From NCBI GenBank assembly GCA_027483605.1, contig JAIXUE010000002.1, positions 44,800 through 108,799 on the forward strand: a DNA stretch of 64,000 nucleotides, written 5' to 3'. Origin of the DNA: Cryomorphaceae bacterium. Its GTDB lineage: Bacteria > Bacteroidota > Bacteroidia > Flavobacteriales_D > Crocinitomicaceae. Positions 42,777 to 51,607 of this stretch are shown one piece after another (within the stretch, counting starts at the first letter, position 1; each line of letters starts with the position of its first letter). The notes beneath the pieces were generated by a model, which was not told the origin of the DNA, searched no databases, and saw nothing but the letters and a program-made list of their open reading frames with translations. Position numbers and translations under genes: made by a program.

Positions 42777-45509
42777 TTAGAATTGTATTGCTAGGTTGAT
42801 ATTAAAGCGAAAGCCTTGGCCAAACATAACGGCCGCAGACTGCGCATTGAATTGATCGTAGATGCCATTTGCATTGTTACGCGCATCTGAAATAAACGAC
42901 GTATTTAAAAGATTGGTAATGGCGCCGCCCACACTGAATTGCTTGTAGCGATAGCCGGCAAAAACATTGACCAATGAATAAGACGGGATGACCCAGGAAT
43001 CGCGGCCGCCGTTGTTGCCTTGTAAAGAGAAGGGATCAAAATCAGCAAAATAGCGGTCAAAGAATTGGCCCTGAACTTTGATGTAAGCGTTTTTGATGGG
43101 CTCGTAGCGCAGTGAGGCAGCCATTGCGGTTTGGGCAGCATCACCTACATGAACACCCTTTGCATCAAAGGTAAACTCGAGGGAATCGTATTGAGGTATG
43201 AAAACAGTTTTGCTAGAGTTCCAAATCCAGTTGCCAATTGAGAACATGAAATCAAAGGAAAGTTTTGGGGAGATTTCCCATGCTACATCGATTTCTTGCC
43301 CCATGTGAATAGCGTCCATGCCATTGATATTGACGCGAATAAATTCCGTGGGATCATTCGGGTCTGGTACCGCTACACCATATGGAAAAGGTTTGTTTTT
43401 CCAGTTTGTGAAATAGGCGTTGTAATTGACTCCAAAACGTTTGTTGGCATAGTGATAGCCGCCTTCAGCTGAGTAAATGATTTCATTGACGATTTCACCA
43501 AAGAAGCTATTGCTGTTGTTGTCGATGACATTAGAGAACTGTGGGGTGCGGTTGAGGTAACCGAGGTTGCAATACACGTCTTGGTTTTTATTGATTTTAT
43601 AGCTCAGGCCTCCTTTAATAGTTACGCCAGGTATGTATTTCCAGTCGGTTGCAAAGTAGGTGAGCCCAGCAGAACTGGCGTTATAGGTTTGGCCATTGTA
43701 TTGAATAGTGTCGAGGGCGCCAATGCGCAAAATAGTATCCCCGAGATCAAGTACTTTTCTTTGAAAGTAGTCAATTCCTTTGTATCCGTTGAGTACGCCA
43801 GATACATTCGCAAACCAATTGATGCGCTCGCCGTTATGCTCCACTTGGCCAAAAATACCTGCGTAAGTAACAACGCCGTCGCGGTCAGCATTGAAGGTGT
43901 TTTTGGCGATTTTGTCACCGACGCGCTGCATAGGGTCTGCATCATTGAAGTTGGCTGTACTTACAAAGTAGTCGGCACCTAATAAGTTGGTGATGACTTG
44001 GTAGTGGCGACCCTCGTAATAACGGTAATCTAAACCACCCGATAAGTTTGTTTTTTTAGAGTATTGGTAATTGAATTGACCCAAGTAACCTAGCCAAAAG
44101 TGGTTGTTCATGCTGGCTAACAAGATTTGGCTCGCTTTGATTTCGGTTGGTGAGTAAATGGGGTCGATGTTGGGCGTGCCAAAAAGTGAATTGACCTGAT
44201 TTTCTGTGATCATTTGATCCCAGTCAATATTTGAATTGCTATCTCTGAGGATGGCCGATGAATTGAAGATGCTGGTGCCTCCGCCGCGGCCAATTGATAA
44301 ATAAGCAAGGTTGGAGATGTCGAGTTTGTCATTGACAGACCAAAAATCTTTGAGTGTAATTTGTGGTTTGTTGTAGAAGTTTCGGCGTTCATTTAAAATT
44401 TCTCGTTCACCCTCTTGGTTGGTTACATAACCCCAATGTTGGTTATAACGTATGCCCATATCGCTGAGCATCATTGTGGAGTCAAAAGGAATTCCGAGGT
44501 TTTGAGCGCGATTTGCATCCCAGTATTGGACACCTTGAAAGAAGGAGCGTTGCCCGTGTTGTTGTGGTGCTGCAAAGGCGGAAAGCGTGATGAGGTGTTT
44601 GTCTAGGCGCTTGGAAATTTTTGTGTAACCAAAAAATCCTTGTGTTGGCGTGCCATCTACCCAGCCTTGTCCCTGCTTATAAGATGCAGAGAGGGTGAGG
44701 CCCCAGCCCGATGGAGTCATGCCTGTATTGTAAGAAAGAGAACTGCGCAGAAAGTTGCCTGTAGCATATTCTTGCTTGAAGCTCCCTCCTTTTTTGGTTC
44801 CGACTCCTTGCGTGATGATGTTAATGGTACCGCCGATGGAGGGCATGGCAATTTTAGTGGCGCCAAGCCCACGTTGCACTTGCATTTGAGAGGTAATGGC
44901 ATCTAGACCAAACCAATTGGACCAATATACAGCGCCATTTTCCATGTCATTGACAGGTACGCCGTCTATCATGACGCCCACGTTGCGTTGGTCGAAACCA
45001 CGCACATTGATGCGCGCATCGCCATCGCCGCCACCTTGATTGGTGGCATACACGCCAGCTGTTCCGTTCAGGAGCATGGGCAGGTCTCGTGAGGCGAGTT
45101 CTTCATTGATTTTTTTGGTGTCTATTTTGGTTACGGCTACGGGTACATTTTGACCCCTAACGAGATTGCCAATAACGCGTACTTCACGTTCTTCTTGGGT
45201 AGCTCGAATGACAAAGTTTTGAACCAAAGCCGCTTGATTCAAAAAGACGTCGTATCTGAGCGTATCAGATAGAGGCAAAGTAAAAACGACTTGGTATTTG
45301 CCAAAAGGGATGTTGTTGAATTGGTAGAAGCCTTGATCGTTGGTGGCAACACGGGCAACCACGTTTTGATTAGAGTAGAGCGTGATTTTGGCACCGGCAA
45401 CGGGAATGTCGTCGGGAGACATCATGGCAACTCCACTGATTTTGTTGTTCTGTTGCCCAAACAAAAGTGCTGGGAGTGCCGCAAGCAGCACGAGAAAAAA
45501 GAAACGCAT
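42777..45509 (-). CDS. TonB-dependent outer membrane receptor
   Basis: The 910-residue receptor (start at M-R-F-F-F-L-V-L-L, which gives a normal signal peptide) has an N-terminal carboxypeptidase-regulatory-like beta-sandwich (about 22-110; I-S-G-V-A-M-M and G-F-Y-Q-F-N-N-I-P), a plug domain (about 120-240; R-G-F-D-Q-R-N-V, P-S-I-G-G-T-I-N-I) and a 22-strand-type barrel ending in F. Such receptors import large or scarce substrates with TonB energy. No SusD-type partner is adjacent, so it is not a SusCD pair. The neighbours encode a secreted nuclease and a 5'-nucleotidase, which suggests a DNA, oligonucleotide or nucleotide substrate. Confidence 0.9.
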   Translation of the reverse strand: MRFFFLVLLAALPALLFGQQNNKISGVAMMSPDDIPVAGAKITLYSNQNVVARVATNDQGFYQFNNIPFGKYQVVFTLPLSDTLRYDVFLNQAALVQNFVIRATQEEREVRVIGNLVRGQNVPVAVTKIDTKKINEELASRDLPMLLNGTAGVYATNQGGGDGDARINVRGFDQRNVGVMIDGVPVNDMENGAVYWSNWFGLDAITSQMQVQRGLGATKIAMPSIGGTINIITQGVGTKKGGSFKQEYATGNFLRSSLSYNTGMTPSGWGLTLSASYKQGQGWVDGTPTQGFFGYTKISKRLDKHLITLSAFAAPQQHGQRSFFQGVQYWDANRAQNLGIPFDSTMMLSDMGIRYNQHWGYVTNQEGEREILNERRNFYNKPQITLKDFWSVNDKLDISNLAYLSIGRGGGTSIFNSSAILRDSNSNIDWDQMITENQVNSLFGTPNIDPIYSPTEIKASQILLASMNNHFWLGYLGQFNYQYSKKTNLSGGLDYRYYEGRHYQVITNLLGADYFVSTANFNDADPMQRVGDKIAKNTFNADRDGVVTYAGIFGQVEHNGERINWFANVSGVLNGYKGIDYFQRKVLDLGDTILRIGALDTIQYNGQTYNASSAGLTYFATDWKYIPGVTIKGGLSYKINKNQDVYCNLGYLNRTPQFSNVIDNNSNSFFGEIVNEIIYSAEGGYHYANKRFGVNYNAYFTNWKNKPFPYGVAVPDPNDPTEFIRVNINGMDAIHMGQEIDVAWEISPKLSFDFMFSIGNWIWNSSKTVFIPQYDSLEFTFDAKGVHVGDAAQTAMAASLRYEPIKNAYIKVQGQFFDRYFADFDPFSLQGNNGGRDSWVIPSYSLVNVFAGYRYKQFSVGGAITNLLNTSFISDARNNANGIYDQFNAQSAAVMFGQGFRFNINLAIQF

Positions 45510-45510
45510 C

Positions 45511-46572
45511 TTAGCGAATAATGACTTTGTGTAGACTTTGTTCGCCAGAGTTAGATGTAAGACGCAAGAAATAAACACCGTGGTAGTTGTCCATGTCGAT
45601 TTCAATTACTTGCTGAGCGCTTGAGATGTTCAGTTCTTTGATTTGTTGACCAAGTGCAGAAATGACTTGAATTTTGCGCACATCGTTTTGTGTTTTGACA
45701 AAAACAAGGCCATTGCTTGGGTTGGGGTAAACACTCGGGCTTTGTTTGCTTGCGTTATTGATGCCAATAGAATTGCACTGACATTCGTGCGTGCCAAGTG
45801 AGGACCAGTTGCCGTCGAGAATAGGGTTGCCGCTTGTGCCGTAAATGATGTTGCCGTTTGCATCGAGTCGGTTAATTACCGGTGGAATGCTGTCCCACTC
45901 TAACAAGGGGTCAAAGAAAGAAGGATTGGTAGTTTGACCTTTTAAAATATTGTTTTTGCGAATGAGGCTGTGGTCTTTTGTAAGCAAAACACCAAGCCCT
46001 GTGCTGTAGGGGAATTGTGAAGACCATGCGCCATCGTTGCCAGAAGAAGTTCCGGTTTCGTTTGCTGGGTTTTCTCCAATTTTTCCAAATACATCTACAA
46101 TGGCAAAACCAGTTACATTGGTTGCGTTAATGACCGCAGTTGCGCTTGTTGGCAAAGTTCCTTTTGCGAGTAAAATGGCGTCGTTGCCATTCCAATACCA
46201 GGCATTTGACGCGTTGTAGTCTGCACAATAAAAACCATCGGCTCTTGCTTGCAGGGAATCCCATACTGGTGCTTCTTGACCTGTTCCGTTCGGATCGAGT
46301 TTTTGAATAACGCCAACATAAACCCCTTTGGCAGGTACGACACCTGTGAGTTGTATGGAGTTGGCAACCGTTGCGGTAGTAGCGCCATTGGAGTAACGGC
46401 TTACAAAATATCCCGAGAGGTTGATTGGGTTGTTTGTTGGGTTGTAGATTTCTAATGCTTTGTTGTTAGACCAACCTTCCACATATTCGGAAATGAAAAG
46501 TTCGTTACAAGTATTTTGGGCATTTGCGCCAAAAAACAAAAACAAAGAAAAAATAAGTAGTGCTTGCTTCAT
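45511..46572 (-). CDS. Secreted lamin-tail-domain (LTD) protein with T9SS sorting domain
   Basis: The 353-residue protein has a signal peptide ending A-N-A-Q, a lamin-tail domain (about 22-145; L-F-I-S-E-Y-V-E-G, N-K-A-L-E-I-Y-N-P-T, I-N-L-S-G-Y) and a type A T9SS C-terminal domain (P-N-P-S-N-G, G-V-Y-F-L-R, final I-I-R). Bacterial LTDs are often linked to secreted nucleases and phosphohydrolases and may bind DNA or help anchor enzymes. First gene of the six-gene operon, 1 base before the TonB receptor start. Confidence 0.85.
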   Translation of the reverse strand: MKQALLIFSLFLFFGANAQNTCNELFISEYVEGWSNNKALEIYNPTNNPINLSGYFVSRYSNGATTATVANSIQLTGVVPAKGVYVGVIQKLDPNGTGQEAPVWDSLQARADGFYCADYNASNAWYWNGNDAILLAKGTLPTSATAVINATNVTGFAIVDVFGKIGENPANETGTSSGNDGAWSSQFPYSTGLGVLLTKDHSLIRKNNILKGQTTNPSFFDPLLEWDSIPPVINRLDANGNIIYGTSGNPILDGNWSSLGTHECQCNSIGINNASKQSPSVYPNPSNGLVFVKTQNDVRKIQVISALGQQIKELNISSAQQVIEIDMDNYHGVYFLRLTSNSGEQSLHKVIIR

Positions 46573-46675
46573 GATGTTAAGTTTAAATCAACTGACAATC
46601 AGCTTTGTATTAGTGAGCTCTTTTTTATGGTTTCGGCACGGGATTGGCTTCAAGGAGGTCATAAAAAAGCTGTTA

Positions 46676-46708
46676 CAAATTTAAGGTTTTTAGATTCATT
46701 TCACCAAA
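46676..46708 (-). promoter_or_regulatory. Promoter of the six-gene nuclease/TonB/5'-nucleotidase operon
   Basis: On the minus strand CAAA at 46705-46708 reads TTTG, followed by a 21-base spacer and TAAATTTG (46676-46683). The predicted start near 46670 gives a leader of almost 100 bases, much longer than at most other promoters here. The 247-base gap to the divergent peptidase gene holds nothing else I can support. Confidence 0.6.
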
Positions 46709-46819
46709 AGTTTATTAAAAAGATAGATGATTTTTTCGTGAAGCAAAGATGTGGCGCATGTTAATCTTTAAATCTGTGTACTTTTAGGTTTCAATTTAAA
46801 TCAACAAAAAGCAATTCAA

Positions 46820-48982
46820 ATGAAGTCAATCCAATTACTCGTTTTCCTTTTTTTATGGTTCATGCACGCCGATGCACAAAATCTAACGATTGAACGAATC
46901 TGGAAGAATTACGAATTCAGTGCCAAAGGTGGCAGTTCCTATCAAATGATGAATGACGGCCTTCATTTTGTCGAGATGAATGAAAATGGAGATATCGTAC
47001 AGGGTTTGGTAGCCGATGAGCTCGAAAAAACAAAGGTGCTGGTCCCGAAATCAATTTTAGTTTATAATAGTCAGCCCATAACAGTGGCAGGTTACGAATT
47101 CAATGCAAACGAACAAAAAGTTTTGCTTTGGACGGCCCCAAAAGCAATTTATCGCCGCAGTTTTGAAGCTTTTTACTTCTTGTATGACCTCAGCACACAA
47201 AAACTAGAGGCCCTAGACGCCGAACATGCGCCGCAAACCTTAGCTGAATATAGTCCGGATGGTAAAAAAGTTTCCTTTATTCATGGCAATGACATCTTTA
47301 TCAAAGATTTATCGACTGGTAAAATTCAGAAAATCACCGAAGACGGCAAGCGCAATAAAATCATCAATGGCACAACCGATTGGGTCTACGAAGAAGAATT
47401 TGCCATCACCAAAGCGTATGGTTGGTCTCCAGATAGCAGGTATCTTGCATTTTTGAAGTTTGACGAGCGCGAAGTACCCGAGTTTCAGATGGCCATGTAT
47501 GGCGAGTTGTATCCGGCGCAGTACAAATACAAATATCCGAAAGCTGGAGAAGTAAACAGCAAGGTTTCGCTGCATATAGTGGATTTACAAACTGCTAAAA
47601 TTGCTCCGGTCAAACTCGATACCTATGAGTATATTCCCCGATTGAACTGGTCTGCAAAAAGTAACCAGCTGATTGTACAAACCATGAATCGCCATCAAAA
47701 CGAACTGAATTATTGGTTCATCAGCTGTGAAGGCAAGAAAATGGACGTGCGCAAATTCTACACCGAAACAGCAAGTACTTACGTAGAGGTCGACAACAAT
47801 TTAGTCCTGCTCGCCAATGGGCAAGGGCTCATCAGGACAAGTGAGCAAAGCGGATTCAACCATCTGTATTTACTCAATTTTGATGGCACTTCTAAAGCGA
47901 TTACAAAAGGGGAATGGGATGTCATTGAATTTTTAGGTATTGATGAGTCCAAACAACTTTTGTATTTCTCAAGTGCAGAGCCAGGTGCAATTTATAAGTC
48001 TATCCATTCCATTGGGCTCGATGGTACAGATCAAAAAATGATATCAAATGCCTACGGCTACCATAATGCCACATTTTTGAAGGGCATGAATTATTTCATT
48101 CACACTTTTTCAAATGCCAATACACCGCCAGTCATCTCCTTGAGAAAAGCAAATGGAGAGCTTGTCCGCACCTTAGAAGACAACGCGGCGCTCGTCGACA
48201 AAATGAAAAATGAGCTGTTGAGCAGAAAAACTTTTTTGATGATCTCAACCCCAGATATCGACTTAAATGCCTCTTTGATCTTGCCAGTTAATTACAATCC
48301 AGCAAAAAAATATCCTGTTTTTGTCAACGTGTATGGCGGCCCTGGCCACAACGAAGTTTTGGATAGCTGGGACGGCAACGATTATTTCTTTCATCAGCTT
48401 TTAGCGCAAGAGGGCTACATGGTCTTGAGTATTGATCCGCGAGGCACGCAATACAGAGGCGCAGCGTTCAAAAAATCTACTTATTTGCAACTTGGAAAGC
48501 TAGAAATTCAAGATGTGCTCCAAGCCACCAAAGTTTTTGCTCAGCGCCCTGATGTCGATGCGTCGCGCTTAGGTATCATGGGTTGGAGTTACGGTGGTTT
48601 TATGTCATCGCTTGCCATGACAAAGGGAGAAGGTTTATTTAAAGTAGGCATTGCCGTTGCGCCAGTGACTAATTGGCGTTTCTATGACAATATCTACACC
48701 GAGCGTTTTATGCAAACGCCCCAAGAAAATGCCAAAGGTTACGATGACAACTCGCCAATCAATTTTGCCAAAGATCTTCAAGGAAAGTACTTTTTGATTC
48801 ACGGTGCCGCCGATGACAACGTTCATTATCAAAACAGTATGGAAATGATCAATGCATTGGTCAAAGCCAACAAGCAATTTGACCTCTTTATCTATCCAAA
48901 TAAAAACCACGGCATTTACGGCGGCAATACCCGAAATCACTTATTTAACATGATACATGACTACATTTTAGAAGAACTTTAA
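46820..48982 (+). CDS. Dipeptidyl-peptidase IV-type S9 serine peptidase
   Basis: The 720-residue exported peptidase has a signal peptide ending A-D-A-Q, a DPP-IV N-terminal beta-propeller (about 60-440; D-W-V-Y-E-E-E-F near 193 is the substrate-amine-binding Glu-Glu motif) and an alpha/beta-hydrolase domain. The catalytic Ser590 lies in G-W-S-Y-G-G, the Asp in A-D-D-N-V-H (665/666) and His697 in K-N-H-G. It should remove X-Pro or X-Ala dipeptides from peptides in the periplasm. It is divergent from the nuclease operon, with no sign of co-regulation. Confidence 0.93.
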   Translation: MKSIQLLVFLFLWFMHADAQNLTIERIWKNYEFSAKGGSSYQMMNDGLHFVEMNENGDIVQGLVADELEKTKVLVPKSILVYNSQPITVAGYEFNANEQKVLLWTAPKAIYRRSFEAFYFLYDLSTQKLEALDAEHAPQTLAEYSPDGKKVSFIHGNDIFIKDLSTGKIQKITEDGKRNKIINGTTDWVYEEEFAITKAYGWSPDSRYLAFLKFDEREVPEFQMAMYGELYPAQYKYKYPKAGEVNSKVSLHIVDLQTAKIAPVKLDTYEYIPRLNWSAKSNQLIVQTMNRHQNELNYWFISCEGKKMDVRKFYTETASTYVEVDNNLVLLANGQGLIRTSEQSGFNHLYLLNFDGTSKAITKGEWDVIEFLGIDESKQLLYFSSAEPGAIYKSIHSIGLDGTDQKMISNAYGYHNATFLKGMNYFIHTFSNANTPPVISLRKANGELVRTLEDNAALVDKMKNELLSRKTFLMISTPDIDLNASLILPVNYNPAKKYPVFVNVYGGPGHNEVLDSWDGNDYFFHQLLAQEGYMVLSIDPRGTQYRGAAFKKSTYLQLGKLEIQDVLQATKVFAQRPDVDASRLGIMGWSYGGFMSSLAMTKGEGLFKVGIAVAPVTNWRFYDNIYTERFMQTPQENAKGYDDNSPINFAKDLQGKYFLIHGAADDNVHYQNSMEMINALVKANKQFDLFIYPNKNHGIYGGNTRNHLFNMIHDYILEEL

Positions 48983-49084
48983 ACTTTCACGTTTATTAAA
49001 TGTTTTTATGAGTAATGTTATACATCATTTGCACTTTCTTTTGTAATTTAGGCACACATTTATCAAACGACATATTTCCACCAC

Positions 49085-50371
49085 ATGAGTGAAACAGCCA
49101 AAATCGAACTCGACGGCAAAGTCTATGAACTACCCGTTGTTGTTGGTACAGAAAACGAAAAAGCAATTGACATCTCCAAATTGCGCGATTTAACCGGATA
49201 CATCACCTTAGATACCGGCTATAAAAACACGGGTGCTACCAAAAGTGCCATTACTTTTTTGGATGGTGAAGAAGGAATCCTCCACTACAGAGGTTATTCT
49301 ATCGAGCAACTTGCTGAAAAAGCCTCGTTTATCGAAGTTGCTTACTTGCTTATCTATGGTAACTTACCTAATCAAGCTGAACTTGATTCTTTCCAAGATA
49401 GTATTTGTAAGCACACGCTTGTCCACGAAGACATGAAGCAGTTCTTTGAAGCCTATCCGTCAAAAGCGCACCCAATGGGTGTACTTTCTTCTATGGTAGC
49501 TTCTTTAGCGACTTTTTATCCTGAGTCCTTAGATCCAAACCGTAGCGCAGAAGCTAAGAATTTGACAATTCACCGTTTGTTAGCCAAATTACCAACCTTG
49601 GCTGCTTGGTCTTACAAAAACTTGATTCGTCATCCGTTCATGTACCCGCGCAACGAATACGATTATTGTAAGAACTTTATGTACATGATGTTCTCGATGC
49701 CAACCCAAGACTATCACGTAGACCCAGTTGTCATTGACGCTCTTAACAAGCTCCTGATCTTGCACGCAGACCACGAACAAAACTGTTCTACTTCAACGGT
49801 GCGCATCGTTGGGTCTTCGCAAGCCAATCTTTACTCTACTGTCTCAGCAGGGATCTCTGCACTTTGGGGGCCGCTGCATGGTGGTGCTAACCAAGAAGTC
49901 ATTGAAATGCTCGAGCGCATTCATGCCGACGGCGGTAACGTAGACAAATGGGTTGCCAAAGCAAAAGACAAAGAAGATCCATTCCGCCTGATGGGCTTTG
50001 GCCACCGCGTTTACAAAAACTTTGATCCGCGTGCCAACATCATCAAAAAAGCCTGTGACGACGTCCTCGAAAAACTAGGTGTCAACGATCCACTTTTGGC
50101 TATTGCCAAAAAATTGGAAAAAGTAGCACTAGAAGACGAATACTTCAAAGCGCGCAACTTATATCCAAACGTAGATTTTTATTCAGGTATTATTTACAAG
50201 GCTCTAGGAATTCCTACCGAAATGTTTACTGTGATGTTTGCACTCGGTCGCCTTCCGGGCTGGATTGCACAATGGAAAGAAATGACCGAAAACAAAGAGC
50301 CAATTGGCCGTCCACGCCAAATTTATACGGGTCAAGTCAATCGCAATTACGTTCCAATTGAGCAGCGTTAA
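49085..50371 (+). CDS. gltA: Citrate synthase (type II)
   Basis: The 428-residue enzyme condenses acetyl-CoA and oxaloacetate. It shows the type II pattern: an N-terminal beta region, then G-I-L-H-Y-R-G-Y-S-I near 73, G-P-L-H-G-G-A-N near 260 with a catalytic His, M-G-F-G-H-R-V-Y-K near 303 with the second His, and D-F-Y-S-G near 362 with the catalytic Asp. It is transcribed alone and ends at a strong two-way terminator. Confidence 0.97.
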   Translation: MSETAKIELDGKVYELPVVVGTENEKAIDISKLRDLTGYITLDTGYKNTGATKSAITFLDGEEGILHYRGYSIEQLAEKASFIEVAYLLIYGNLPNQAELDSFQDSICKHTLVHEDMKQFFEAYPSKAHPMGVLSSMVASLATFYPESLDPNRSAEAKNLTIHRLLAKLPTLAAWSYKNLIRHPFMYPRNEYDYCKNFMYMMFSMPTQDYHVDPVVIDALNKLLILHADHEQNCSTSTVRIVGSSQANLYSTVSAGISALWGPLHGGANQEVIEMLERIHADGGNVDKWVAKAKDKEDPFRLMGFGHRVYKNFDPRANIIKKACDDVLEKLGVNDPLLAIAKKLEKVALEDEYFKARNLYPNVDFYSGIIYKALGIPTEMFTVMFALGRLPGWIAQWKEMTENKEPIGRPRQIYTGQVNRNYVPIEQR

Positions 50372-50395
50372 TTGCTCAGTTAGTTGAAACAATGA

Positions 50396-50423
50396 AAAAA
50401 GGCGCTCAATTGAGCGCCTTTTT
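50396..50423. terminator. Bidirectional terminator between gltA and the RNA methyltransferase gene
   Basis: A perfect 28-base palindrome (centre between 50409 and 50410) has a GC-rich stem flanked by A5 and T5, so it can end transcription on both strands. The stop codon of the minus-strand methyltransferase gene (50406-50408) lies inside it. Confidence 0.88.
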
Positions 50424-51569
50424 ACCTTCAAATAATTCGTATTTCCGGAACTCACACTCGATATCGCCGTTGAACACGCGGTGTTTTTGCGAGGCTTTGA
50501 GCCCAATAGCGTGGAAACCTTCAAGGCTACCGCTAATGACACACGCTTTACTGCCGGCCATTTGGTGCTTGAGCCATGTGCCCAAGGTTCCGTAGAGAAC
50601 TTCGATATCTGTAGAAAGTCTTTCGTCGTATGGCGGATTGGTCAGGATAAAAACAGGCGGCTCTATTTTGAGTTTGTCAAAAGGAGCGGAGTGTACTTCT
50701 ACAAAACGGCCAAATGAAAAAGTACGGAGGTTGCGACGTGATTTCAAAACCATTTCATCGGAGCTGTCTCCGCCAATAATGCGGCATGGAAGTTCCCTTA
50801 CTATTCGAGGTGCGTTTTGGTAAATTTCTTCCCAGCAATTGGCATCGTAGTTTTTGAGGTTTTTAAAGGCATAGTGTTGTCTTTCGATATTGCTTGGAAT
50901 GCCACTCGCTAAAAGGGCTGCTTCTATTAATAAGGTACCAGAACCACAAAAAGGGTCTACAAACGTTTGCTTGCGATCCCAACCCGACATCCGGATCAAG
51001 CAAGCCGCTACCACTTCATTGAGTGGTGCGGGTCCTACTGCGGTTCGGTAGCCGCGCTGAAATAGAGGCAAGCCACTTGTATTGACTGAAATGGTTACTT
51101 CTTTGTCTTTGATGTAGAGGTCAAATAAAATGCTTGGTTTTTTGACATCGATGTTGGGGCGCTCATTGATTTTGTCTTTAAAAACATCGACAATGGCATC
51201 TTTGATCAGTAAAAAAGGATAATGTGTGTTGTTAAAAATCGGCGAAAAGATGGCGCCTTTGATAGCAAATGTTTTATGTACATCAAAAAGCTCATGCCAT
51301 TTGATCCTGAGTGCGCGTTTGTAGAGGTCTTCTTCACTTTGGATGTAGAACTTGTCTATTTCGACCAAAACAGAAATAGCACAACGGCAATAAAGATTGA
51401 GTTTGTAAACGTCTGACCAAGTTCCTTTGATCTGAACAGCTCTGTTGAGCAGCTCGACGTCTGGATAGCCAAGTTCGTTGAGTTCTTCAGCCAAAATGGC
51501 CTCAAAGCCAAAAAAACTTTTGAGCGTAATTGTGAGCAGGGTGCTTTTTGAGCTGGGTTGTGGATGCAT
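50406..51569 (-). CDS. THUMP-domain class I RNA methyltransferase (RlmL-like)
   Basis: The 387-residue protein has an N-terminal ferredoxin-like/THUMP region (about 10-165) and a class I SAM-dependent methyltransferase domain. D-P-F-C-G-S-G-T near 200 forms the SAM site and T-N-P-P-Y near 310 is the N-P-P-Y catalytic motif of amino-group methylation of guanine. It matches the short form of RlmL (as in B. subtilis YpsC), which modifies 23S rRNA, without the RlmK half of E. coli. The start is M-H-P-Q-P; the longer frame would run through the divergent patatin promoter. Confidence 0.88.
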   Translation of the reverse strand: MHPQPSSKSTLLTITLKSFFGFEAILAEELNELGYPDVELLNRAVQIKGTWSDVYKLNLYCRCAISVLVEIDKFYIQSEEDLYKRALRIKWHELFDVHKTFAIKGAIFSPIFNNTHYPFLLIKDAIVDVFKDKINERPNIDVKKPSILFDLYIKDKEVTISVNTSGLPLFQRGYRTAVGPAPLNEVVAACLIRMSGWDRKQTFVDPFCGSGTLLIEAALLASGIPSNIERQHYAFKNLKNYDANCWEEIYQNAPRIVRELPCRIIGGDSSDEMVLKSRRNLRTFSFGRFVEVHSAPFDKLKIEPPVFILTNPPYDERLSTDIEVLYGTLGTWLKHQMAGSKACVISGSLEGFHAIGLKASQKHRVFNGDIECEFRKYELFEGKKALN

Positions 51570-51584
51570 TATTTTGGGATTCGT

Positions 51585-51592
51585 TAACTTTG
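51585..51592 (+). promoter_or_regulatory. -7 box for the patatin/Omp85 gene
   Basis: TAACTTTG matches TAnnTTTG. A TTG at 51558-51560 stands 24 bases upstream, slightly long for a -33 element. The predicted start near 51598 places the first possible start codon at the TTG at 51608. Confidence 0.55.
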
Positions 51593-51607
51593 TACAAAAG
51601 AACGAAT

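Noticed and set aside
46564..46764. Short plus-strand frames in the gap between the LTD and DPP-IV genes (also 46460-46684)
   Set aside because: They overlap the minus-strand promoter and the LTD gene start and show no signal peptide, lipobox or conserved motif. The AGGAGGT at 46655 is not followed by a start codon at a useful distance.
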